Part shown: positions 46,621-55,329 of the stretch, one piece after another
Layout of the letters: each line of letters begins with the position of its first letter
How positions within the stretch are numbered: the first letter of the stretch is position 1
Source: Streptococcus suis
GTDB lineage: Bacteria; Bacillota; Bacilli; Lactobacillales; Streptococcaceae
DNA: 64,000 nucleotides
Assembly (NCBI RefSeq): GCF_024509525.1
Contig: NZ_JAMWEM010000004.1
Span: 186,001 to 250,000, forward strand
Reading direction: 5' to 3'
The notes under the pieces: model-generated
What the model was told of the DNA's origin: nothing
Databases searched by the model: none
Seen by the model: the letters and a program-made list of their open reading frames with translations, nothing else
Position numbers and translations under genes: made by a program

Positions 46621-47907
46621 ATGCCAGCCAATCTCGCCCTTCGTATGCGGCCCAAATCCATTGATGAAGTCATCGGTCAGGAGCACCTAGTCGGTCCTGG
46701 AAAGATTATCCGTCGCATGATTGATGCCAATATGCTGTCGTCCATGATTCTCTACGGTCCGCCGGGAATTGGCAAGACCTCGATTGCGTCCGCAATTGCT
46801 GGCACGACCAAGTATGCCTTTCGGACCTTTAATGCCACGACCGACAACCAAAAACGCCTGCAGGAGATTGCGGAAGAGGCCAAGTTTTCCGGTGGTTTGG
46901 TTCTCCTGCTCGATGAAATCCACCGCCTCAACAAGACCAAGCAAGACTTCCTGCTTCCTCTCTTGGAAAATGGCAATATCATCATGATTGGAGCAACGAC
47001 GGAAAATCCATTTTTCTCTATTTTACCCGCCATTCGCAGTCGGGTGCAGATTTTTGAATTGCAGCCTTTGCAAACCAGCCATATCCGACAGGCCTTGGAA
47101 TTGGCTTTGACAGACAGCGAACGTGGTTTTGACTTCCCAGTTACTATTGAGCCTGAGGCTCTAGACTTTCTAGCCAATGCCACCAATGGTGACCTTCGTG
47201 CCGCCTACAATTCGCTGGAACTAGCTGTGCTTTCGACCAAGGAAAGTGACGACGGTAGCCGCCACATTGATCTGGACGCCGTGGAAAATAGCCTGCAAAA
47301 GTCCTACATCAGCATGGACAAGAACGGCGATGCCCACTACGACATTCTCTCAGCCCTGCAAAAATCCATTCGGGGTAGCGATGTCAATGCCAGCCTCCAC
47401 TACGCCGCTCGTTTGATTGAGGCCGAAGACCTACCTAGCCTGGCCCGTCGCTTGACGGTCATTGCCTACGAAGACATCGGCTTAGCCAATCCAGAGGCAC
47501 AGATTCATACGGTGACCGCCCTTGAAGCGGCACAGAAAATCGGCTTTCCAGAGGCACGGATTTTGATTGCCAATGTGGTGATTGATTTAGCTCTTTCTCC
47601 TAAGTCCAATTCTGCCTATCTGGCTATCGATGCAGCTCTGGCTGACTTGCGGAAAAACGGCCATCTGCCCATTCCAAATCATCTTCGGGATGGTCACTAT
47701 GCCGGTAGTAAGGAGCTGGGAAATGCCATTGGTTACCAGTATCCCCATGCCTATCCTGAAAAATGGGTGGACCAACAATACCTGCCCGATAAGTTACTAG
47801 CTGCGGACTACTTCACCGCCAACGACACCGGCAAATACGAGCGTGCCTTGGGCATGACACAAGAAAAGATAAAAAATTTGAAAAAAAATAGACGCCAAAA
47901 CCCTTGA
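46621..47907 (+). CDS. rarA: Replication-associated recombination protein A (MgsA/RarA)
   Basis: 428 residues. AAA+ ATPase with Walker A GPPGIGKTS near residue 51, Walker B LLLDEIHR near 96, sensor TTENP, and the family C-terminal YEDIGLANP and tetramerisation domain. Acts at stalled replication forks. GGAAG RBS three bases before the ATG; TATAAT -10 near 46580. An imperfect hairpin with a GGTTTTTT arm at 47893-47925 may end the transcript. Confidence 0.95.
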   Translation: MPANLALRMRPKSIDEVIGQEHLVGPGKIIRRMIDANMLSSMILYGPPGIGKTSIASAIAGTTKYAFRTFNATTDNQKRLQEIAEEAKFSGGLVLLLDEIHRLNKTKQDFLLPLLENGNIIMIGATTENPFFSILPAIRSRVQIFELQPLQTSHIRQALELALTDSERGFDFPVTIEPEALDFLANATNGDLRAAYNSLELAVLSTKESDDGSRHIDLDAVENSLQKSYISMDKNGDAHYDILSALQKSIRGSDVNASLHYAARLIEAEDLPSLARRLTVIAYEDIGLANPEAQIHTVTALEAAQKIGFPEARILIANVVIDLALSPKSNSAYLAIDAALADLRKNGHLPIPNHLRDGHYAGSKELGNAIGYQYPHAYPEKWVDQQYLPDKLLAADYFTANDTGKYERALGMTQEKIKNLKKNRRQNP

Positions 47908-47966
47908 TAGAACTGGTTTTTTGGCACATACACTTTGACACCGCTTACATTTTTGCCGTTTTTCTC

Positions 47967-47994
47967 TTGATTTTTTTTTTAAATGTGGTAATAT
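47967..47994 (+). promoter_or_regulatory. Promoter of the probable 6S RNA
   Basis: TTGATT (47967-47972), 16-bp spacer, TAATAT (47989-47994). Confidence 0.5.
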
Positions 47995-48002
47995 TAAATC
48001 AT

Positions 48003-48205
48003 AAATAAGAACTGCTGTGGTATACGAATTCATACCTATGTGTTGACCGACTATTTTTGTATTACTAGGGAGACAAAGATCTTTTGGCAGTATGCAGGCT
48101 GGTACACCCAGAAGCAACTAAGTCAGAAACACGTCACCCACCTGCTATTAGCGTGCGGGATCAATACAATCTTTGAATAACCGGTACCAATACAGCATTT
48201 TTATT
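48003..48205 (+). ncRNA. ssrS: Probable 6S RNA
   Basis: A gene-free stretch of about 200 bases, with a promoter upstream, whose ends pair: the 5' TGCTGT-GGTAT region (48013-48023) against the 3' GGTACCAAT-ACAGCA (48183-48197), followed by TTTTTATTTTT. Long-range closing stem, length and location next to rarA all fit 6S RNA of Lactobacillales, which sequesters the housekeeping RNA polymerase. Assignment rests on these features, not on a covariance-model search. Confidence 0.6.
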
Positions 48206-48210
48206 TTTCT

Positions 48211-48283
48211 CCTTCCTTAGCTCAGCTGGCAGAGCAGCGGACTCTTAATCCGTGGGTCGTAGGTTCGATCCCTACAGGGAGGA
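48211..48283 (+). tRNA. tRNA-Lys (anticodon CTT)
   Basis: Cloverleaf of 73 bases: acceptor CCTTCCT/AGGGAGG, D-stem GCTC/GAGC, anticodon stem GCGGA/TCCGT with loop CTCTTAA, T-arm GTAGG-TTCGATC-CCTAC, discriminator A. CCA is not encoded. Confidence 0.97.
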
Positions 48284-48297
48284 TTTCATATATCTCC

Positions 48298-48324
48298 AAA
48301 AGCCTTATATTTTATAAGGCTTTT
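48298..48324 (+). terminator. Terminator after tRNA-Lys
   Basis: Arms AAAAGCCTTATA and TATAAGGCTTTT with a 3-base loop and a trailing T. Confidence 0.88.
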
Positions 48325-48366
48325 TGTGTGTCTATGAGATGATTTTATCAAAATTCGGTCAAAAAA

Positions 48367-48386
48367 ATCACCCCAATCGGAGTGAT
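48367..48386 (-). terminator. Terminator of glf
   Basis: ATCACTCC-GATT-GGGGTGAT on the minus strand, followed by TTTTTTT, immediately after the glf stop codon. Confidence 0.85.
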
Positions 48387-48389
48387 GTC

Positions 48390-49493
48390 TTACGAATCTA
48401 GTTCCTCTGCCACGACTTGTAGGGCTCGTTCGATAACCACATGCATGTCGTAGTACTTGTAATCTGCGAGGCGGCCGCAGAAGATAACACGATCGCGACA
48501 AGCCTGAGCTTCCTCGGCATAGCGAGCAAAGAGAGCATTGTTTTTCTCGTCATTGATAGGGTAATAGGGCTCATCACCCCGCTTCCAATCCGCTGGATAT
48601 TCTCTGGTGATAACCGTTTTTTCTTGCTGGCCAAACTCGAAATGCTTATGCTCAATGATGCGGGTATAGGGAACTTCCCTTTCCGTGTAATTGACAACTG
48701 CGTTACCTTGGTAATTGTCCATATCCAACACTTCATGTTCAAACCGCAGTCCTCGGTATTCTAGCTCTCCGTACTTATAGTCAAAATACTGGTCAATCAT
48801 GCCCGTAAAGACTGTCTTTTTGCTGCTGGCTTCCAAAGCTCTGCGATGTTCAAAAAAATCAACCCCAAGCTCTACTTCTATACCTTCCAACATCTTTTCA
48901 ATAATGATATTGTATCCGCCGATTGGAATACCTTGGTAACGGTCGTTAAAGTAGTTATTGTCGTAAGTAAAACGAACCGGCAGGCGTTTGATGATAAAAG
49001 GCGGGAGGTCCGTCGCAGCTCGTCCCCACTGCTTCTCGGTATAGCCTTTGATAAGGGTCTGATAGACATCCTGCCCAATCAGTCTAATAGCCTGCTCTTC
49101 CAAGTTTTTGGGCTCAGTATTTTGCAAATGCTGGGTCTGAGAGGCAATCTTGTCCCGCACTTCCTGCGGTGTCTTGGTCCCCCACATCGCATAAAAGGTG
49201 TTCATGTTGAAGGGAAGATTGAACAACTGGCCCTTATAGTTGGCCAAGGGAGAGTTGATGTAGTTGTTGAACTCCGCGAACTGATTGACATAGTCCCAAA
49301 TCTCCTTGTTGGAAGTATGGAAAATGTGAGCCCCGTATTTGTGGACATTGATTCCTTCTTCTTGCTCACAGTAGATATTGCCGCCGATATGGTCGCGTTT
49401 GTCGATGACCTTAACCTTTTTTCCACGCTTGGTCGCCTCGTAAGCAAAGATAGCTCCTGAAAGACCTGCTCCAACAATGAGATAATCGTACAT
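48390..49493 (-). CDS. glf: UDP-galactopyranose mutase
   Basis: 367 residues. FAD-binding VGAGLSGAIFAYEA at the N-terminus, then HIGGNIYCE, KYGAHIFHTSN, and the conserved FNLPFNMNTF and GYTEKQWG. Converts UDP-galactopyranose to the furanose form for capsule or wall polysaccharides. It stands alone, without capsule genes on either side in this window. Confidence 0.97.
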   Translation of the reverse strand: MYDYLIVGAGLSGAIFAYEATKRGKKVKVIDKRDHIGGNIYCEQEEGINVHKYGAHIFHTSNKEIWDYVNQFAEFNNYINSPLANYKGQLFNLPFNMNTFYAMWGTKTPQEVRDKIASQTQHLQNTEPKNLEEQAIRLIGQDVYQTLIKGYTEKQWGRAATDLPPFIIKRLPVRFTYDNNYFNDRYQGIPIGGYNIIIEKMLEGIEVELGVDFFEHRRALEASSKKTVFTGMIDQYFDYKYGELEYRGLRFEHEVLDMDNYQGNAVVNYTEREVPYTRIIEHKHFEFGQQEKTVITREYPADWKRGDEPYYPINDEKNNALFARYAEEAQACRDRVIFCGRLADYKYYDMHVVIERALQVVAEELDS

Positions 49494-49561
49494 TTCTTGA
49501 CTCGTTTCTAATTTGATTTCTCTCTATTATAACACAAAAGAACTGGCCTCCCAGTTCTTTC

Positions 49562-50134
49562 TTAATTTTCCAACCTCTCCCAAATCACCACCTGTCCTTG
49601 TTTGAGGGACTGCTGGACATCAATAATGCGTTGGTTGGAAGAGCCTCGGAACTGCAACATGAGGTTGCGTTTGGTACGGTCATAACGGCCGTCAACTAGA
49701 ATATCTATATAGGATAGTAACTCTAACTTATCCGGAGTTTCTAACATCATTTCTTCCCATGTGTAGCCTGTCCAAGACCAAATGTCCTTTTCTGGCAGTT
49801 CTTTCCGAATTCGCTTTACGAGCGGGAGGACCGTGCCTGTGTTCAGAAAAGGCTCCCCACCCAAGAGAGTCAGCCCCTGCACATAGGGCTGGGCCAGATC
49901 TGCTAAAATGCGGTCTTCCAGCTCCTTGGTGTAGGGAATCCCGGCCTTAAAGGACCAGGTGGCGACATTGTAGCAGCCTGGACAGTGAAAGAGGCAGCCG
50001 CTGACATAGAGGGAACAACGCACGCCTTCGCCGTCCACAAAGTTAAAGGCCTTGTAGTCCATAATCCGTCCCTGACTGAGTTCTTCACTCTTCCACTCAC
50101 CTGGCTTGGGATTGTTCCAAGTCTGCTCTCGCAT
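49562..50134 (-). CDS. nrdG: Anaerobic ribonucleotide reductase-activating protein
   Basis: 190 residues, radical-SAM family. The CxxxCxxC cluster motif is GCLFHCPGC (C47, C51, C54), followed by TLLGGEPFLN. It generates the glycyl radical on NrdD. The AGAGGAGG site supports the ATG at 50132-50134. Last gene of the nrdD group. Confidence 0.96.
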   Translation of the reverse strand: MREQTWNNPKPGEWKSEELSQGRIMDYKAFNFVDGEGVRCSLYVSGCLFHCPGCYNVATWSFKAGIPYTKELEDRILADLAQPYVQGLTLLGGEPFLNTGTVLPLVKRIRKELPEKDIWSWTGYTWEEMMLETPDKLELLSYIDILVDGRYDRTKRNLMLQFRGSSNQRIIDVQQSLKQGQVVIWERLEN

Positions 50135-50148
50135 AGCTACCTCCTCTC

Positions 50149-50640
50149 TTATTCAATCCAGTATCTTTCTATTCCGTCTCGAACATCTTCCAAAACACCA
50201 CCACAAGCCACAATCGTGCGACGGCTGGCTTGATTGTCTGTCGAGCAGGTCACGAGAACCTTTGTGATATTTTTACTAGTCGCCTCCTGCAAACCAAGTC
50301 GAAGTTGGTCCTTAGCATAACCCTTTCCTCGCTCGGTCGGACGAATGGAATAACCGATATGACCGCCTTTTTGCAATAAAAAATCATTTAACCGTAATCG
50401 TAAATGTAAAAAGCCAAGTGCTTTACCAGTCTGATCAAAAGAAACATACTGAATTGCAGGGACATAACCGTTAGGTAAATCTAGGCCCATCTCATTTGAG
50501 AGATTCTGTTCTAACCATTCTTCATAGACCAAATCCTTCGGATAATGGCCCCCATCCATAGCAGAGCCTGCTTTTTCAAATTCTGCCAGCATCTCCAAAA
50601 TCGTTTCCTTATCCGCTATAGTCAGTCTTCTTAATTCCAT
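50149..50640 (-). CDS. GNAT family N-acetyltransferase
   Basis: 163 residues from the ATG at 50638-50640 (MELRRLTIADKET), six bases after GGAG; longer starts run into the nucleotidase gene. The acetyl-CoA loop is RPTERGKGYAKDQLRLG near residue 102, and the fold ends with SRRTIVACGGVLED. Substrate unknown. A GNAT gene between nrdD and nrdG is common in streptococci. Confidence 0.85.
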   Translation of the reverse strand: MELRRLTIADKETILEMLAEFEKAGSAMDGGHYPKDLVYEEWLEQNLSNEMGLDLPNGYVPAIQYVSFDQTGKALGFLHLRLRLNDFLLQKGGHIGYSIRPTERGKGYAKDQLRLGLQEATSKNITKVLVTCSTDNQASRRTIVACGGVLEDVRDGIERYWIE

Positions 50641-50641
50641 T

Positions 50642-51988
50642 CTAGTCTCCATGTTGTCTCTTGAAAAATTCACTGATAATGTCCGTATCCAATCCCAAGT
50701 CCTGCACAATTTCTGCCTTGTGGAAATCGTCATAGTTGTCCTTACCACTCCAGACAAAAGAATTGGTCACAATCTGATAGACCCTATCTGGCTCAACAGC
50801 TCTGCCATTGACCAAAAGATCCTCACCACTTTGGACAATGCCCCACATCTGAGGGTGGAGACCTGTCTGTAGACTGGATAGCAAGTCTCTGCCCTTGATA
50901 CGAACTAAGAGTACTCGCTTGGAAAAGGGCAAGATCTTGACCAAGTCCGAATAAAAGATTGGTCCCGCCGACAAGGAAGCTCGAATACCGAAGCCGTTGA
51001 TGACCGCTCCATCCGCCTGCAAACCTAGTTGACTCGCCTGTTCAAATAAAGCCTGACAAATAACAGGGGCCAGAGTTGATAACCCTTGACGAATGCTGTC
51101 TCGCTCTCCGTCTAGTGCCTGAGGTAAAATCGCTATCGGTTGGGAAAAAGCTGCGTCCCGTTCCGATTTCATCTGGGCGATAATAGCCTTGACCGCCCTG
51201 TCTTCTTTGGTCAGTTTCTCCACCTCAATCAAGTCATAAGCCAGGACCTCGTGCCGTCCATCTGCAAAACACCGCAGGGATAGATGACCGATAAATCTGC
51301 CATATTGCCCAGCCTGGCAAATACTAACTCCACCAATCTGACTAGGTTGCTTTAGAATGGTATGAGTATGCCCACCTAAAATCACGTTAAGTTCTGGGAA
51401 ATCCTTGGCCAAATGCACATCCTCATCGTATCCTAGATGACTGAGCAAGACCAGATGAGCCGATGGATTCTGACTCACAATCTGATCCACCAATCGCCGC
51501 AGAGCTTGTTTGTGGTCTTCAAAAATCACATTCTCCGACGGTGACGCAACCTCCTGGGTTTCCAAAGTAGTCAAACCTAGGACATAGAGGGGGTTCCCAT
51601 TCATATCAAATTCAAGGACATCCTCAAGCGGCACCAATTCATCTGCCGCCTCCACATCCTGATAGCTGAGATTGGAGGACACAATTGGAAACTGGGCATA
51701 GTCATCCAAGCGACTAAGCAACTCATCTCCGTGGTCAAACTCATGATTGCCCAAGGTCATAGCCTGACAACCAATTTGATTCATTAGCTCGATTTCCTTG
51801 ACTCCTCGGTACATATTGAAGAAAATATTTCCTGAAAACAAATCCCCACTATCAAAAACAAAGGTCGGAATACCTTTTTGCTCATTCCTAGCCCGAATAT
51901 CCGCAATCAGCTGGGCTTTCTTTGGAAAATTCTCCATGTAGGAATGCATATCATTGGTATGGAGAATACTAATATCTGTATAGTCCAT
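50642..51988 (-). CDS. Bifunctional metallophosphatase / 5'-nucleotidase family protein
   Basis: 448 residues from the ATG at 51986-51988. ILHTNDMHSYM, FDSGDLFSGN, TLGNHEFDHGDE and GGHTHT are the metal-site blocks of UshA/YunD-type enzymes; the C-terminal domain has INGFGIRASL. It has neither a signal peptide nor a wall anchor, so it should act inside the cell. It has no good RBS of its own and starts one base after the stop of a 44-codon ORF, indicating coupling. Confidence 0.87.
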   Translation of the reverse strand: MDYTDISILHTNDMHSYMENFPKKAQLIADIRARNEQKGIPTFVFDSGDLFSGNIFFNMYRGVKEIELMNQIGCQAMTLGNHEFDHGDELLSRLDDYAQFPIVSSNLSYQDVEAADELVPLEDVLEFDMNGNPLYVLGLTTLETQEVASPSENVIFEDHKQALRRLVDQIVSQNPSAHLVLLSHLGYDEDVHLAKDFPELNVILGGHTHTILKQPSQIGGVSICQAGQYGRFIGHLSLRCFADGRHEVLAYDLIEVEKLTKEDRAVKAIIAQMKSERDAAFSQPIAILPQALDGERDSIRQGLSTLAPVICQALFEQASQLGLQADGAVINGFGIRASLSAGPIFYSDLVKILPFSKRVLLVRIKGRDLLSSLQTGLHPQMWGIVQSGEDLLVNGRAVEPDRVYQIVTNSFVWSGKDNYDDFHKAEIVQDLGLDTDIISEFFKRQHGD

Positions 51989-51989
51989 A

Positions 51990-52124
51990 CTATTTTTTCT
52001 TATTTTTTGCTTGTTTGAGCAATTCCTGCACACGCGCTTTTTTATCCTGCTTCACATTAGAATTCTTCTCATGATAGCGTGTCACCAGAGCCTTCCCCTT
52101 ATCGTCTAATTGATATTTTCCCAT
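51990..52124 (-). CDS. Conserved small basic protein (44 aa) of the nrdD locus
   Basis: 44 codons from the ATG at 52122-52124, preceded by AGAGGAG eight bases away. It begins MGKYQLDDKGKALVTRYHEK, is rich in Lys and Gln, and ends with a KNKKK tail. The stop overlaps the nucleotidase start context (TAG-T-ATG). I recall a similar small ORF after nrdD in pneumococcus, so it is probably real. Function unknown; a nucleic-acid-binding role is only a guess from charge. Confidence 0.75.
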   Translation of the reverse strand: MGKYQLDDKGKALVTRYHEKNSNVKQDKKARVQELLKQAKNKKK

Positions 52125-52216
52125 TGTTTTCTCCTCTTTTTTTATCTCTTATTTGTTTATAATAAACTTCCACAGCTAACTGGAACTGTGGAAGCTCTAC
52201 ATAGTCTGTTTATTAC

Positions 52217-54388
52217 TTATAAGCTCGACCCATTCATGTGTTTCACACGCGCCGAAATTTCCTTGTGACGGCCTTTTACCATCGGACGGGCCTGTGGATT
52301 GCCTAGATAACCACAAGTTCGTTTAACAACATCCACCGACTTAGGATCGCTATTCCCGCAATTTGGACACTTGAAGCCACGCTCCGTCGGCTCAAAATCA
52401 CCTTCAAAATCACAAGCGTAACAATGGTCAATCGGAGTATTGGTTCCCAAGTAACCAACACGGTCATAAGCATAGTCCCAAACAGCTTCCAAGGCCTTTG
52501 GATTTTGTTGCAACACAGGGTATTCACAGTAATGGATAAATCCACCACTAGCACCTACAGCAGGATAAATTTTCTCAAAGTCCAGTTTTTCAAACGGTGT
52601 TGGATTTTTGCGTACATCATAGTGGAAGCTGTTAGTGTAATATTCTTTATCCGTAATGTCCTTAACGATGCCAAATTTCTCTGTATCCATACGGCAGAAG
52701 CGGTCTGTCAGGCTTTCAGATGGTGTCGAATAAACTGAGAAATGATAACCATACTCATCCGACCAATCTTCAACCAAGGCTTTCATTTTCTTAATAATAT
52801 CCACCGTGAAATCTTTTGCCTCTGGGTTGGTCTCCCATTCGCCACCGTAAAATACTGTTGCGACTTCATACAAACCAATGTACCCCAAAGATACGGTTGC
52901 TCGACGATTTTTAAAGACTTCATCTACTGCATCTGTCTTAGCCAAGCGTTTGCCGAATGCCCCATATTGATAGAGAATTGGAGCATTGGCTGGAGTTGCC
53001 TCTTTCACTCGTTCCACTCGGTAGACCAGGGCATCCTTGGCAATGGCCATACGTTCTGCAAAGATTTCCCAGAACTTATCCTTATCTCCAGCAGACTCCA
53101 TGGCAATCCGTGGCAAATTGACGGTTACGACACCCAAGTTCATACGACCAGATGTCACATCTTGGCCATTTTCATCCTTCCAACCTTGAAGGAAAGAGCG
53201 GCACCCCATTGGCACCTTGAAAGAACCTGTCAACTCAACAATCTTGTCATAAGAAAGCATATCTGGATACATACGCTTGGTCGCACATTCAATCGCTAAT
53301 TGCTTGATGTCATAGTTTGGAGAATCTGGCGCCAAGTTCAAGCCACGCTTAACTGTGAAAATCAACTTAGGAAAGATAGCTGTCCGCCCTTCGCGCCCCA
53401 GACCCTTGATACGAATGTTCAAAATCGCTTTTTGAATTTCTCGCTCAAACCATGATGTCCCTAGTCCAAAACCGAGTGAGGTGAAGGGTGTTTGTCCATT
53501 GGAAGTAAAAAGGGTGTTGATTTCATACTCCAAAGACTGCATAGCGTCATAGATGTCTTTTTGCGTTTTAGCACGCGCATATTCTTCTTGCTTGTCTGCT
53601 AACCCCCAATCCTCGGCGTCTTTCAAATGCTTTTGGTAGTTAAGTTCCGCATAGGGCGCCAAAACTTCATCGATACGGTCAGCTGAGCAACCACCATATT
53701 GACTAGAGGCCACATTAGCAATGATTTGTGAAATCTGAGCCGTAGCAGTTTGAATTGATTTTGGACTTTCTACATCCGCATTTCCTATCTTGAAGCCCTG
53801 TGCCAACATCCCTTTAAAATCAATCAAACAACAGTTGGTCATTGGTGTATAAGGGCTGTAATCCAAATCATGGTAATGAATATCGCCTTTTTGGTGGGCA
53901 TTGGCTACATGAGCTGGCAATAATTTGAGACCGATAGACTTGCCGACAATACCTGCTGTCAGGTCCCGTTGAGTATTGAACACATCCGCGTCCTTATTGG
54001 CATTTTCATTGACCACAGACTGGTCCTTGCTCAACAGCTTATGAATTTCAAAATTAATATCGGTAGCCTGATGACGGCGAAAATCACGGCGTGTTCGGTA
54101 TTGAATATAAAGCTCCGCCAAATCATACAAATGAGCCTTTAACAATTCCTGTTCAACGACCGTTTGAATTTCGTAAATTTGAATATCTTTCTCAAATCGG
54201 CGACCAATTTCAGCCAAAACAGCTTCTAATACAATTTTTAAACCTGCCTCTGAAACAGGATGTTCTAATTCTTGGTTTGCCCGCCGAAGAGCAGAAAAAA
54301 TCTTATCCTGGTCAAAGGATACTGTCCGTCCATCACGTTTCAAAACCAATAATTCTATACTCGGTAAGACATTTTCTTGCACATTCAT
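52217..54388 (-). CDS. nrdD: Anaerobic (class III) ribonucleoside-triphosphate reductase
   Basis: 723 residues from the ATG at 54386-54388 (GGAGG eight bases upstream). An ATP-cone (LKRDGRTVSFDQDKIFSALRRA) occupies the first ~100 residues. The C-terminus has zinc Cys pairs CYAC and CPNC and the glycyl-radical site RTCGYLGN, with the Gly near residue 693. Makes dNTPs without oxygen. Two NrdR-type boxes upstream indicate regulation by NrdR. Confidence 0.97.
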   Translation of the reverse strand: MNVQENVLPSIELLVLKRDGRTVSFDQDKIFSALRRANQELEHPVSEAGLKIVLEAVLAEIGRRFEKDIQIYEIQTVVEQELLKAHLYDLAELYIQYRTRRDFRRHQATDINFEIHKLLSKDQSVVNENANKDADVFNTQRDLTAGIVGKSIGLKLLPAHVANAHQKGDIHYHDLDYSPYTPMTNCCLIDFKGMLAQGFKIGNADVESPKSIQTATAQISQIIANVASSQYGGCSADRIDEVLAPYAELNYQKHLKDAEDWGLADKQEEYARAKTQKDIYDAMQSLEYEINTLFTSNGQTPFTSLGFGLGTSWFEREIQKAILNIRIKGLGREGRTAIFPKLIFTVKRGLNLAPDSPNYDIKQLAIECATKRMYPDMLSYDKIVELTGSFKVPMGCRSFLQGWKDENGQDVTSGRMNLGVVTVNLPRIAMESAGDKDKFWEIFAERMAIAKDALVYRVERVKEATPANAPILYQYGAFGKRLAKTDAVDEVFKNRRATVSLGYIGLYEVATVFYGGEWETNPEAKDFTVDIIKKMKALVEDWSDEYGYHFSVYSTPSESLTDRFCRMDTEKFGIVKDITDKEYYTNSFHYDVRKNPTPFEKLDFEKIYPAVGASGGFIHYCEYPVLQQNPKALEAVWDYAYDRVGYLGTNTPIDHCYACDFEGDFEPTERGFKCPNCGNSDPKSVDVVKRTCGYLGNPQARPMVKGRHKEISARVKHMNGSSL

Positions 54389-54420
54389 CTGACAAACCTC
54401 CAAAATTCTTCACTTCTATT

Positions 54421-54500
54421 AGTGTAGCACTTCACAAAACAAAAATCAATATCTTGTGTAGAAAAATAATTTATAGAACTTTATACACTATATATAGGAT
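54421..54500 (-). promoter_or_regulatory. nrdD promoter with two NrdR-type boxes
   Basis: Minus strand TTGATT (54444-54449), 17-bp spacer, TACACT (54421-54426). Box 1 (54444-54459, ending ATCTTGTGT) overlaps the -35; box 2 (54485-54500, starting ACACTATATATAG) is 41 bp away. Each matches about 12-13 of 16 positions of the NrdR consensus. Confidence 0.65.
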
Positions 54501-54514
54501 TTTCACAAAGTCAT

Positions 54515-55265
54515 AACCACCCGAGAAAACGGGTGGCTTGTACACCGGCTATACGCCGTTTCTCTCCAGCGACGTCTAAAGACGTTCGCTGAACTTCGTT
54601 CAGGTTGGTGCTATAATTACTCGACTAATGCCCGTAACAACGGGCTTTTATCTTGTTCTAAAACTGCCATCTGAAAATGGAGCTCCATACTCTTTGACAC
54701 TCAAGAATCAGGTGCAACGTCATTGAACAACTAATCTCCCAGATTAGTTGTTTACTCGTGAATACATTTCGCAACCGTCTTTTCATTCAGTCCAACGGTA
54801 CTAAAATAGTAGCCTCTAGCCCAAAAGATCGATTTCCATACTTATATTTTAAATTGGCATGTTTATCAAATATCATTAGAGCACTTTTGCTTTTCAACTA
54901 TCCCATAAAATCGGAAATCGAAAGTTTCGGAGGTATCAAGATAAGCATAGGAACATGGTCTGGCATCATGTGTCCCTCAATGATTTCCACGCCTTTGTAT
55001 GATCATAGATGACGGAAAATAGCAATGAAGTCCTGTCTAATTTGGTAGTAAATGGATTTTCTCCGGTACTTAGGTGTGAAAACGATGTGATAGAGTACAT
55101 CCATTTGGTATGTGATAAACTGTAACTGGTTTAGCCATGCTAAACTAGTCCACTGGACTGGTTTACTCCTCCTTATCTAACCTGAACAAGAGATTATAAT
55201 AGGAAAAAGAAATGGAAGCTTGAAGCCTTGTCAGCCACCAGCATAGCTGGTGGTTTTCTTGTTTT
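54515..55265. mobile_element. Remnant of an IS200-like element
   Basis: Contains a dead TnpA (54752-55104). Hairpins near the edges, ACCACCC/GGGTGG at about 54518-54540 and GCCACCAGC-ATA-GCTGGTGG at about 55237-55258, resemble the subterminal palindromes recognised by IS200/IS605 transposases. Exact ends are not certain. Confidence 0.6.
54752..55104 (-). pseudogene. IS200 family transposase TnpA, inactivated
   Basis: Starting at MDVLYHIVFTPKYRRKSIYY, the frame follows IS200 TnpA closely: VEIIEGHMMPDH, IPPKLSISDF, KSALMIFDKHANLKYKYGNR. Damage is multiple: an in-frame TGA where relatives have Cys, a TAG after DFMG, a one-base deletion after NRSF, Pro in place of the second His of the HUH motif (PDHVPM instead of PDHVHL), Cys at the expected catalytic Tyr (KCIHE for KYI), and an early stop. 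It cannot transpose. Confidence 0.85.
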
Positions 55266-55306
55266 TCTCTACGAGAAAAACTGGCTCGAAGCCATAAAGA
55301 AAAAAC

Positions 55307-55322
55307 GATTGCTCACGCAATC
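55307..55322 (-). terminator. Terminator of the membrane protein gene
   Basis: GATTGC-GTGA-GCAATC on the minus strand followed by GTTTTTT. Confidence 0.8.
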
Positions 55323-55329
55323 ATTTCGA

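Noticed and set aside
48023..48030. TACGAATT as a possible cin-box
   Set aside because: The last base is wrong and it lies in the 5' closing region of the probable 6S RNA, not ahead of a gene.
54758..55012. 84-codon plus-strand ORF in the IS200 remnant
   Set aside because: It is antisense to the decayed transposase, whose minus-strand translation clearly matches TnpA.
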